From contig JBHGBB010000056.1 of NCBI GenBank assembly GCA_041946755.1, positions 1 through 18,697 of the forward strand: 18,697 nt of DNA, in the 5' to 3' direction. This DNA comes from JBHGBB01 sp041946755. Lineage in GTDB: Bacteria > UBP4 > UBA4092 > JAOAEQ01. The notes under the pieces were generated by a model. It made no database searches. It saw only the letters and a list, made by a program, of their open reading frames with translations, and was not told the DNA's origin. The first letter of the stretch is position 1; each line of letters opens with the position of its first letter. Positions 6,551-13,918 of this stretch are shown piece by piece. Both the position numbers and the translations under genes were made by a program.

Positions 6551-6752
6551 AATATAAAATCGGTAAATTTGTAGCGATATTTTAGCAGAAACAGTAAGTT
6601 TATACAAATTACCGCCGAATTAATTTTACATAAATATAATCCATTTACCACCAAATATTACCTGAATACCGGCGTATATTCATCGAGCTGACATCGGCTC
6701 TGGCGCAAGACAGACAAAGGATTGAGGTTGGTAGACCTATGTTTTCCGGATA

Positions 6753-6781
6753 TTGACATCACCCGCATATCGAGCTACTAT
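6753..6781 (+). promoter_or_regulatory. Strong sigma70-type promoter for the large secreted protein gene
   Basis: TTGACA (6753-6758), a 17-bp spacer and TACTAT (6776-6781) give a consensus -35 and a 4/6 -10. The start is predicted near 6788, 51 nt before the ATG, with AAGGAG 8 bp before the ATG. GACATC and ATCGAGCT within the promoter both recur upstream at 6690-6695 and 6682-6689, and could be a regulator's sites. The divergent gap 6551-6838 otherwise shows only small hairpins (6685-6700 and 6725-6738). Confidence 0.6.
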
Positions 6782-6838
6782 ATTTTATAGGAATCTGGTA
6801 TCAAAAATTAACAATTATAAATCTAAGGAGTCAATTGT

Positions 6839-9800
6839 ATGAATAAGAAAATCGTAGTCACATTCATTATTAGTGCCCTATTTTGTTTAAGTATCTTTGC
6901 CGCAGCAGATGAACTACTGCTACCCGGGAAATTCTCCGGGACGATTACTTATAGCGGAACCAGTACCGGTTCTGCATATATACTTATTTTTACTGAATCG
7001 ACTTTCGATGAACAGACCACCATATTGCCATTACCCGCGTTCGGAGCATATACCGTAATTAATCTAATTCCGGGAACCTATTATATGGCAGTATTACTCG
7101 ATTGTAACGGAAACCATGACCTCGATCTTGGCCATGAACCGCTTGGCGCGTATGGCGGATTCTATCAACCGACACCCATCGTGGTTACCAGCGGCGGGAA
7201 TACCCAGAACATTAATGTAACTTTATCGAATCCGCCTACCGGGGATACTATTTCACCGATAGTCGTTTCAATCAGTCCGGTTAATGGCGCTACCAATGTT
7301 CCGACTACTACCCGAACTTTTTCGTTCACCTTCAGTGAAGCGATGTGGATTGATATCGGTGAAGGAACCAATCGGATAACCGATTATGGGGAGAGTTTTT
7401 CTCATTCCTGGAGCAGCGATGGAAAAACCTTAACTTACACTTCGGATGTTGATTTACCGAGCAATACCACCTTAGTCTGGATGATTAATAATAATCCGCA
7501 AGGCATGCGGGATATGGCTGGGAATCCCTGTATTCCGAAATCCGGTGCGTTTTCTACCGGGGCAAACCTTAATGTCGGCGGATTTAAAGGCACCATATCT
7601 TATTCCGGTTCCAGCACCGGCAATATCGGGATTTATGTTTCGAGTGACCCATTCCTGAATGAATTAGTCGCATTCAGTTTAATCAGTTCTCTCGGTCAAT
7701 ATAATATTTCAAACCTGATCCCCGGCACTTACTATGCCGCCGCGGCAATGGATATCAATAAAAGCAATATTCCGGATTTAGGGCATGAACCGATGGGAGT
7801 GTATGGCAGTAGTCTCTATCAACTAACCCCGATAACTGTTACCGCCCATGCAACCACTGCAAATATTAATATCACCCTGACCAACCCGGTTGCCGGAGAT
7901 ACTACTCCACCTATTTTAGTTTCATCGAATCCGGCAAACGGCGCATATAATGTTTCGACAGTAATCCGCGTGGTTTCGTTCACATTCAATGAACCAATGT
8001 GGATAAACCCTTCAATCCGTTGGGACGGAATCGATTCGAATAATGTAATTTATTCCTGGTCTACCGATGGCAGAATCTTACTCTGCACTTTCCCGAACCA
8101 GTGGTACCAGAACATCTCTATTACCTGGACCTTGAACCCGGATGATGAAAATTACCAAATGACCGATATGTCCGGTAACACCCTGCCGACTACAACCGGC
8201 AATTTCACTACCCAATCGATCGGGAATATCCCGGATATTAAACTGAATATCGCTAGAACCGAAACCGATGTATTCCAGTTAACCAGTTATCTCTTGGCGG
8301 GAGGGAGTCCAACCTGGGTCTGGGATTCACATACCACTTTTGCTAATATCTACATTGATAATAGCAATTACGGTATGACCGATTATTTAACTCCACTGCA
8401 ATGGACGGCTGGTCTGGATACGGTAACGTTCGTTGCCCCGGGATATGGAAATGACGAATCGATTTTGCGATATTCCAGTTATGTATTCAACGGCAGATTA
8501 CCTTCAGCTTTGGTTGATAACGGAAAAAAAGTTTCGAATTGCAGTATCCCGCTATCCAATTATTTCGTAAATCTCGGTGCATCGCCGCTCGGTCCGGCAT
8601 TATACTCCGTAGAAACCGTGCGATATAGTAACAGCGCTGATACCGGGAAACTATCAGTCTCATTTAGCGGTGATACCGTTCGCATCGGAGCGAATAAAAC
8701 GTTACTCGGTACAGCAGATATCGTAGTTAAAGTATATACTACTACCGCTAACGATTGGGAAAAAGAAATTATTAAAGTATTTGAAATTGCCAACACCTAT
8801 AACCAGTTCTCTACCGGTAGCGATACTACCCAATGGTATTATCAAGTTTATGCCGATGGTACCGGTCCCGGAGCGATATCCTGGCAATCAACATTCAGTG
8901 ATGCTACCGGCATCCTGAGAATCAACCAGAAACCGGGTGAAAAAGGGAAAATCAGCCAGATATTTAATGTACCAGCTCCCGGCTGGTATACTGCAGAAGC
9001 CCGGGTCGCTACTGATATATCGAACCCGGCGAAACAGCAGAAATCATATCTCTATTTACAGCAGTTCAGCCAGAGCTCGGTTATCACCGCTTGTGCGAAT
9101 CAAGTAATTGCCAGTAGCGCCGGCGGATTCGGAAATGCGAACACCTGGAAAACCATGAAAATTTCATATTATGCTACCGGCACTATCCTCGGTGTACAGG
9201 TGGTGGCGATTAATCCGAGCAACAGCGGAGTTACCAGCAATATGTATATCGATAACATTTATGTATATCCTGCAAGCCCGGAAGTAGGTCGGGCATATGG
9301 CGCCAGTAATGTGGTGATCAACAATGGCAGTTTCTTTAATGGCGATACCAGCAACTGGCTGATTCAGGTCTATGCCGATGGCAGCGGTACCGGAACCTGG
9401 GATGTAATCAATGCAATCGACCCGGATAACTATGATGACCATTGGCAAGTGTTGCGCGGAATCCAATCCGGTGGACAGAAAGCGAAAGTAAGTCAGGTGG
9501 AAGACTTGCATTATTTTGTTTCCGGATCGGATAGAAATGCGGCTCCTTCCGCCTGGGTATATAGCGGCGCAACCACTCAGAGCCAGACCCAAAAAGTATA
9601 TCTCTATCTCTATAGTTATAATACTTCTTATAGTACTGTTATCGAAAGCGGAAACGCGATTCTCTATGCCGGCCAATGGACTCCGGGGCAATGGACCCAT
9701 CTCCAATTTGGATATACTCCAATGACACTGTATAATGCTATCCAAGTAGTAGGCATCAATCCGAGTTCAAATCCAAGTCAGGCGATTTATTTCGATGACA

Positions 9801-9856
9801 TCGCACTGAATGTTGATAAAGATACCTATCTCTATTGGGACCACTCCTTATTCTAA
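6839..9856 (+). CDS. Large secreted multidomain protein with Big_5-type Ig domains and two C-terminal carbohydrate-binding-like modules
   Basis: This 1005-residue exported protein has a signal peptide at residues 1-22 (core VVTFIISALFCLSIFA). The order is: beta domain A1 (about 30-130), Big_5 Ig-like domain (about 135-240; SISPVNGATNVP then FTFSEAMW), A2 (about 246-350), a second Big_5 domain (about 354-458; SSNPANGAYNVS then FTFNEPMW), a cadherin- or dystroglycan-like region (about 462-652), and two beta-sandwich modules (about 655-805 and 820-1000). A1 and A2 each have an acidic loop, DCNGNHDLDLGHEP and DINKSNIPDLGHEP, that could bind calcium. The last modules have QVYADGTGPG-type starts and YIDNIYV or YFDDIAL ends, as in CBM4/9-like or galactose-binding folds. 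No anchor motif or enzyme domain is visible. An extracellular binding or scaffold role is inferred. A strong promoter, AAGGAG site and 3' terminator enclose it. Confidence 0.85.
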   Translation: MNKKIVVTFIISALFCLSIFAAADELLLPGKFSGTITYSGTSTGSAYILIFTESTFDEQTTILPLPAFGAYTVINLIPGTYYMAVLLDCNGNHDLDLGHEPLGAYGGFYQPTPIVVTSGGNTQNINVTLSNPPTGDTISPIVVSISPVNGATNVPTTTRTFSFTFSEAMWIDIGEGTNRITDYGESFSHSWSSDGKTLTYTSDVDLPSNTTLVWMINNNPQGMRDMAGNPCIPKSGAFSTGANLNVGGFKGTISYSGSSTGNIGIYVSSDPFLNELVAFSLISSLGQYNISNLIPGTYYAAAAMDINKSNIPDLGHEPMGVYGSSLYQLTPITVTAHATTANINITLTNPVAGDTTPPILVSSNPANGAYNVSTVIRVVSFTFNEPMWINPSIRWDGIDSNNVIYSWSTDGRILLCTFPNQWYQNISITWTLNPDDENYQMTDMSGNTLPTTTGNFTTQSIGNIPDIKLNIARTETDVFQLTSYLLAGGSPTWVWDSHTTFANIYIDNSNYGMTDYLTPLQWTAGLDTVTFVAPGYGNDESILRYSSYVFNGRLPSALVDNGKKVSNCSIPLSNYFVNLGASPLGPALYSVETVRYSNSADTGKLSVSFSGDTVRIGANKTLLGTADIVVKVYTTTANDWEKEIIKVFEIANTYNQFSTGSDTTQWYYQVYADGTGPGAISWQSTFSDATGILRINQKPGEKGKISQIFNVPAPGWYTAEARVATDISNPAKQQKSYLYLQQFSQSSVITACANQVIASSAGGFGNANTWKTMKISYYATGTILGVQVVAINPSNSGVTSNMYIDNIYVYPASPEVGRAYGASNVVINNGSFFNGDTSNWLIQVYADGSGTGTWDVINAIDPDNYDDHWQVLRGIQSGGQKAKVSQVEDLHYFVSGSDRNAAPSAWVYSGATTQSQTQKVYLYLYSYNTSYSTVIESGNAILYAGQWTPGQWTHLQFGYTPMTLYNAIQVVGINPSSNPSQAIYFDDIALNVDKDTYLYWDHSLF

Positions 9857-9903
9857 ATCGAATTCGAATATCGAATCCCGAAATCCGAAACAGAAGGTAT
9901 ATT

Positions 9904-9937
9904 GAGCAAGTTGGAAACTATCCAACTTGCTCTTTTT
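9904..9937 (+). terminator. Intrinsic terminator after the large secreted protein gene
   Basis: GAGCAAGTTGGA and TCCAACTTGCTC form a perfect 12-bp stem around a 5-nt loop, followed by TTTTTATTT. This is a textbook rho-independent terminator, 47 bp past the stop codon. Confidence 0.9.
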
Positions 9938-10020
9938 ATTTGCTAATATTCCTCTTTTCCCCCTCAATTATCATCGGATATATCCTGCATAATCAACTGA
10001 TTTTATTTAGATTAGATAAT

Positions 10021-10138
10021 TAAATAAAATATTTTCTAATTTTTAGTATTCTTTATGTGTCTACTATATATAGAGACCACTGCTGTGATTGGAGTAGCAG
10101 CAGCGCGTTCCCCTCTCAAAATCCTCTACAGGTAGGGG
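10021..10138 (+). promoter_or_regulatory. Leader copy A: conserved 5' element upstream of the 10260 gene
   Basis: This block matches copy B (11469-11585) base for base with the same internal spacing. An AT-rich first third (about 75% identical) leads into GTGTCTACTATATATAGAGA, which is partly palindromic and contains a possible -10, and then about 80 bp at roughly 90% identity. The latter has CTGCTG/CAGCAG arms (10080-10103) that can form a hairpin, the invariant CGTTCCCCTCTCAA, and CCTCTACAGGTAGGGG (10123-10138), which can form another. A 26-codon frame starts at the ATG at 10055 in this copy, but not as an ATG frame in copy B. It lies between the preceding gene's terminator and the next gene's start, as expected for a promoter plus structured leader. 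No known riboswitch class matches by eye. Confidence 0.55.
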
Positions 10139-10175
10139 TAGCATCCCTTACTCAAGAGCGGGTTTAGGTTTGATA
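10127..10175 (+). repeat. Hairpin element at the end of leader A, related to 5971-6016
   Basis: CTACAGGTAGGGG is followed by TAGCAT and CCCTTAC, giving a GTAGGGG/CCCTTAC stem with a G-U pair (10132-10151), then GAGCGGGT. It aligns with the minus strand of 5971-6016. From 10176 to 10259 I see only the GGAGGT ribosome-binding site of the next gene. Confidence 0.35.
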
Positions 10176-10259
10176 TTATTTTTGCAGAAAGGAAAGTAAT
10201 CCGCTTTATCTTGAATAAGGGACTACTCCTACTAAAATATATTATGGAGGTAACATAAT

Positions 10260-11315
10260 ATGAACTACCGACCGCTATTTACCTTGTTAATATTAACATA
10301 TATAGTTAGTATGTTTAATCTTGTTAATGCAGCTTGTTATCTAAACAGTAATGGCGATTTTACGGAGAAAAGTGATCTCGATTACTGGTGCTGGGAGAAA
10401 TATGGTAATGGCACCAACCCGGGAACGTTATGCTGGATGAGTACAGAACAATCAGCCGTGGTAGCACAAATCCAGACCCAAAAAGGGAAATTATCCCAGG
10501 TATTCTCGGTCCCCAGTTCCGGTTGGTATACTGCCGTTGCAAAGGTTAAAACTGATATAACCGACGTTAACAAACAACAGAAAGTATATTTATATCTGCA
10601 GGAGTTGGATGCCAATACTACGGTAGTCGCTACTGCAAGCCAGGTTCTACAACCCGGCGGCGGATTTGGTGAAGCTTATGTTTGGAAACAGCTGCAAATT
10701 TCGTTTTATACTCATGAAACCATATTAGCGGTACAAGTAGTCGGCATAAATATTTGCGGTGTTGGAACTATCGCGCATTTATGGATGGATGCTATTTGGG
10801 TCTATGCCGGTGCACCGAAAGCTACCATGCAACTCGGATTAAACAATTCGAGTTTTAGTTCAGGAACAGGTTGGTGGGATTATCAGGTATATGCCGATGG
10901 TACCGGTCCCGGTACCTGGAGTATCTGCAATTGGTGGTATGATTTTAGAAAAGTATTAGAAGGACTGCAAGCCGGAGGTGAAAAAGGGAAAATCAGCCAG
11001 CTCTATAGTGCATCAACCGAAAATACCATCGCTTCGGTTTGGGTATTTAGCGGTGCTTCTACGATGAATACCACCCAGAAAATATATCTCTATATCTATA
11101 GCTATGATAGCGGATATACCAAAATTATCGAGAGTGGAAACGCGACACTACAAGCCGGAAAATGGGCTCCCGGGCAATGGCATCAGCTCCAGTTCGGATA
11201 TTTCCCTTCAACCGAATATAATGCGGTGCAAATTGTGGCTATAAATCCAACCGGAAATCCAGAACAAGCTATCTATTTCGATAATATCAAGCTTTGGATT
11301 AATGAGGAATACTAG
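10260..11315 (+). CDS. Secreted protein of two carbohydrate-binding-like modules, paralogous to the end of the 6839-9856 protein
   Basis: The 351-residue product has a signal peptide (about residues 1-24; LFTLLILTYIVSMFNLVNA) and then only two beta-sandwich modules, about 30-175 and 185-350. The first has KGKLSQVFSVPSSGWYTA, KQQKVYLYLQE and AVQVVGIN; the second has YQVYADGTGPGTW, EKGKISQLY, IYLYIYSYDS, WAPGQWHQLQFGY and YFDNIKLW. Both align in order with the two C-terminal modules of the 6839-9856 protein, roughly half identical by eye. The Ig-like N-terminal part is absent. The modules resemble CBM4/9-like or galactose-binding folds, so binding of an extracellular glycan is inferred, not shown. 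GGAGGT lies 8 bp before the ATG. It has leader A upstream and its own terminator downstream. Confidence 0.85.
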   Translation: MNYRPLFTLLILTYIVSMFNLVNAACYLNSNGDFTEKSDLDYWCWEKYGNGTNPGTLCWMSTEQSAVVAQIQTQKGKLSQVFSVPSSGWYTAVAKVKTDITDVNKQQKVYLYLQELDANTTVVATASQVLQPGGGFGEAYVWKQLQISFYTHETILAVQVVGINICGVGTIAHLWMDAIWVYAGAPKATMQLGLNNSSFSSGTGWWDYQVYADGTGPGTWSICNWWYDFRKVLEGLQAGGEKGKISQLYSASTENTIASVWVFSGASTMNTTQKIYLYIYSYDSGYTKIIESGNATLQAGKWAPGQWHQLQFGYFPSTEYNAVQIVAINPTGNPEQAIYFDNIKLWINEEY

Positions 11316-11366
11316 ATACTATATGATTCTGTTATCGAAAAGAGAAATACCTTATATAAATGAATG

Positions 11367-11389
11367 AGGTCTAGTAGACCTTTTTTTTT
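11367..11389 (+). terminator. Intrinsic terminator after the 10260-11315 gene
   Basis: AGGTC-TAGTA-GACCT (extendable to AGGTCTA/TAGACCT) is followed by a run of about eight T residues, 52 bp past the stop codon. Confidence 0.8.
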
Positions 11390-11468
11390 AGTTATTTTCC
11401 TTCGAAATGTATTTATTTCAATATAATTAATCTATTCTAAAGTATTGATTATATTACGGTTATTGAAA

Positions 11469-11585
11469 TAAGTAAAATATTTTATGATTTTTTGCCTTTT
11501 TGCTGTGTCTATTATATATGAGACCACTGCTGTGATTAGAGTAGCAGCAGTGCGTTCCCCTCTCAATATCCTCTACATGTGGGGG
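11469..11585 (+). promoter_or_regulatory. Leader copy B: conserved 5' element upstream of the glycosyltransferase gene
   Basis: This is the second copy of the element at 10021-10138. GTGTCTATTATATATGAGAC, the CTGCTG/CAGCAG arms, CGTTCCCCTCTCAA and CCTCTACATGTGGGGG are kept at identical spacing, apart from one missing base in the TATATA segment. That indel breaks the small reading frame seen in copy A, so the conservation is not simply coding. It begins about 80 bp after the preceding terminator, the same distance as copy A. It ends about 164 bp before the glycosyltransferase ATG. Confidence 0.55.
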
Positions 11586-11606
11586 CGGAACTTAAATCCG
11601 CCCCCA
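11580..11606 (+). other. Very stable hairpin in the glycosyltransferase 5' leader
   Basis: TGGGGGCGGA, a 7-nt loop ACTTAAA and TCCGCCCCCA make a perfect 10-bp GC-rich stem immediately after leader B. No U-run follows, so it is not a normal terminator. Copy A has a different hairpin at the same point. From 11607 to 11736 I see nothing convincing. Confidence 0.5.
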
Positions 11607-11748
11607 TAGATAAATTGAGATATTCATATTTCTCGGAATTTGATATTACAACAAACCATAAGCCGGCTTCTGCAGTTACAAAGATGCCTAGCGCTCATCA
11701 GAAATATCCAGTATCGGTATTACTTAACTCGAAACGGTGGATAAAACT

Positions 11749-13704
11749 ATGCAAGCATGGTTAAGCTTCAAACCGGTTTTTAACATCCGGCTGCTAAAAA
11801 TAATATATATAAGTTTACCAATATTATTTTTTATACTTCTTATTATCAATGCCTGGGAATGTGATGATGCCTACATCACATTTCGAACGGTAGATAATTT
11901 TGTTAACGGATATGGGCTTCGATGGAATGTTATTGAACGGGTACAAACCTATACCAATCCCTTATGGATGTTAGTGGTATCAATAATGTATTATTTTACC
12001 CGGGAGATATATTACACGAGTATAATATTATCGATCATCGTTTCGCTATTCGCAGTTTTATTATTTTACTTTAAACTGTGTGACTCCTATAAATCCGCTA
12101 TTTTGGGATTGATTGTTCTATCTTGTTCAAAAGCATTTATTGATTTCACAACTTCTGGATTAGAAAATCCATTATTATACTTATTATTAGTAGGATTCTT
12201 TTATCAATACTATAAATCAGCATTAAATCTCAAGACTTTTTTTATCTTAAGTTTATGTATCGGTTTGAGTGTTACGACGAGAATGGATTCAATCCTTTTA
12301 TTTTTTCCTGCTGTTTTGTATTGTTTGTGGCAGCTACGAAGTAAAAAGAGCATCCTCGTTTTTCTCCTGGGATTTACCCCGTTTATCTTCTGGGAAATAT
12401 TTGCTATTTGGTATTATGGATTCCCTTTTCCCAACACCGCTTATGCAAAACTATTTCTGGGATTTAGTGAAATTGAGAAAATGGTGCAAGGGGTATATTA
12501 TTTTACTAATTCCTTTACGCATGACCCGATAACATTGGTTATTATCGGATTAGCAATAGGTTTTACCTGGTTTAGTTTTCGTTCTCAGAAAGATTATCGA
12601 TACTTCTTTCACGCTTGCGGTATTATCTTATATCTCCTATATATTTTGTTAATTGGCGGGGATTTTATGAGTGGCCGCTTTTTCGCGGTACCATTTTTAA
12701 GTGCGATAATTCTTTTCGTTATAATAAAACCAAAGATATTGCCATATCAAGAAACCGCTAAACTGATATTTGCCCTATTAGCTTTAATTTTCAGTTTATT
12801 TTGGCCTTATTCTCCGATATTAAGCGGAATACAATATCATAAATCAAATGCCAATTTAATTGACCGCCATGGTATCGCTGACGAACGGAATTTTTATTAT
12901 TCCGGTACGGGGCTTTTATGCAATATTTGCAATCAACATGTAGATATCTATAATTTAATCAATCTCGGTAAGCAGATTCGAGAAAAAAAAGTTAAAGTGT
13001 ATGTTTATGGTAGCATCGGTTTTGTAGGGTATTATGCCGGACCGCAAACAATCATCGTAGATCAAAACGCGCTGAGTGACTCCTTACTCGCGCATCTCCC
13101 TCCCCATAAGACCATAAGTTATCGCATCGGCCATTTCTGTAGAGTAATTCCGCTTGGATATTATGGAACATTGCTGACTGGCAAAAATATGATCCAAGAC
13201 AAAAATCTGGCGGTATATTATGACAGACTGTGCATTATCACCCGGGGAACCCTGTTTTCCTCTAGCCGCTTGAAAACAATCTGGGATTTCAATACCGGAA
13301 AATATAATTATCTTATCGATTTCTATTATTACCGGAATGCTCCTACCATTGAGCATTTGATTAAAGGGATTAATTACAAAAGACATAACCAAATTCTGGA
13401 TGCTGAACAGGAATTTAAGTTGGCTATAAACCTCAATCCGGATAATGCCATGGCGCATGATCGGTTAGCAAGAATATATTTTTCCCGGAAGCAGTATCCT
13501 GCAGCAGAAGCTGAATTTAGAACGGCCCTGAAATTAAACCCATATTTAGTAGTAGCATATAACAATCTTGGTAAGCTCTATTTAGCTCTCGGAAGGTATC
13601 AAGAAGCCACATCCCAATTTGAACAAGCAGTTCATCTTGATCCATTACGAACCGAATTTCAACATAATCTTGCCCTAGCGAAAAATCCAAAGCAGCGGTC
13701 TTGA
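11749..13704 (+). CDS. GT-C type membrane glycosyltransferase with C-terminal TPR repeats
   Basis: This 651-residue polytopic membrane protein has a hydrophobic helix at about 16-36 ending in ECDDAYITFR. The DD pair (residues 39-40) on the first external loop, followed by NFVNGYGLRWN, ERVQTYTNPLWML, is the signature region of GT-C transferases of the ArnT/PMT/AftB-like group, which use polyprenyl-phosphate sugars on the outer face of the membrane. About ten further hydrophobic helices continue to roughly residue 345, followed by a soluble region. Residues about 530-645 form three TPR units (AEQEFKLAINLNPDN, AEAEFRTALKLNPY, ATSQFEQAVHLDP), a protein-interaction tail. I prefer the ATG at 11749, 7 bp after GGTGGA; a GTG at 11737 would add four residues and has no better site. 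Donor and acceptor are unknown. Neighbouring exported glycan-binding and hydrolase-like proteins suggest an exopolysaccharide or glycoprotein. Confidence 0.87.
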   Translation: MQAWLSFKPVFNIRLLKIIYISLPILFFILLIINAWECDDAYITFRTVDNFVNGYGLRWNVIERVQTYTNPLWMLVVSIMYYFTREIYYTSIILSIIVSLFAVLLFYFKLCDSYKSAILGLIVLSCSKAFIDFTTSGLENPLLYLLLVGFFYQYYKSALNLKTFFILSLCIGLSVTTRMDSILLFFPAVLYCLWQLRSKKSILVFLLGFTPFIFWEIFAIWYYGFPFPNTAYAKLFLGFSEIEKMVQGVYYFTNSFTHDPITLVIIGLAIGFTWFSFRSQKDYRYFFHACGIILYLLYILLIGGDFMSGRFFAVPFLSAIILFVIIKPKILPYQETAKLIFALLALIFSLFWPYSPILSGIQYHKSNANLIDRHGIADERNFYYSGTGLLCNICNQHVDIYNLINLGKQIREKKVKVYVYGSIGFVGYYAGPQTIIVDQNALSDSLLAHLPPHKTISYRIGHFCRVIPLGYYGTLLTGKNMIQDKNLAVYYDRLCIITRGTLFSSSRLKTIWDFNTGKYNYLIDFYYYRNAPTIEHLIKGINYKRHNQILDAEQEFKLAINLNPDNAMAHDRLARIYFSRKQYPAAEAEFRTALKLNPYLVVAYNNLGKLYLALGRYQEATSQFEQAVHLDPLRTEFQHNLALAKNPKQRS

Positions 13705-13727
13705 TAGTTTATTCATCCCAAGCTTGG

Positions 13728-13736
13728 TGTTATAAT
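13728..13736 (+). promoter_or_regulatory. Candidate extended -10 promoter for the glycoside hydrolase-like gene
   Basis: TGTTATAAT matches the extended -10 consensus TGnTATAAT. The -35 region 17 bp upstream (TTTATT) is weak. It would give a leader of about 175 nt before the ATG at 13919. The rest of the 214-bp gap shows no gene and no copy of the leader element. Confidence 0.35.
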
Positions 13737-13918
13737 CAAAGCTGCGTTTAATATCAATTCCAAGATTTAGGTGCAAATCCGGTTTATCCCTCTAGCAGAC
13801 TATTCTTTTTATAGTATAAAATATGAACTCTACCGGAAATAAATAAGGATATTGTTTTCTTTAGTTATTTTAGTAATACTTGTATTTGAGTATTGATATT
13901 TATTATCGGGGGTTAATT

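Noticed and set aside
6660..6752. Possible c-di-GMP or other riboswitch upstream of the large secreted gene
   Set aside because: Hairpins exist, but the segment lies upstream of the best promoter and lacks the conserved core of GEMM-type aptamers.
9164..9745. 193-codon open frame on the minus strand
   Set aside because: It is the antisense shadow of the large secreted protein gene; its product has no family features and no ribosome-binding site, while the plus-strand product has clear repeated domains.
9835..10023. 62-codon plus-strand frame after the large secreted gene
   Set aside because: It runs across a textbook intrinsic terminator and overlaps the preceding stop region; it has no start signals.
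11579..11764. 61-codon plus-strand open frame ahead of the glycosyltransferase
   Set aside because: It starts inside the leader hairpin, overlaps the real glycosyltransferase start and shows no protein-like features.
13880..13918. TTG-initiated extension of the hydrolase-like gene
   Set aside because: It would put 13 residues before an obvious signal peptide, and the ATG at 13919 has a good GGGGGTT site at proper spacing.
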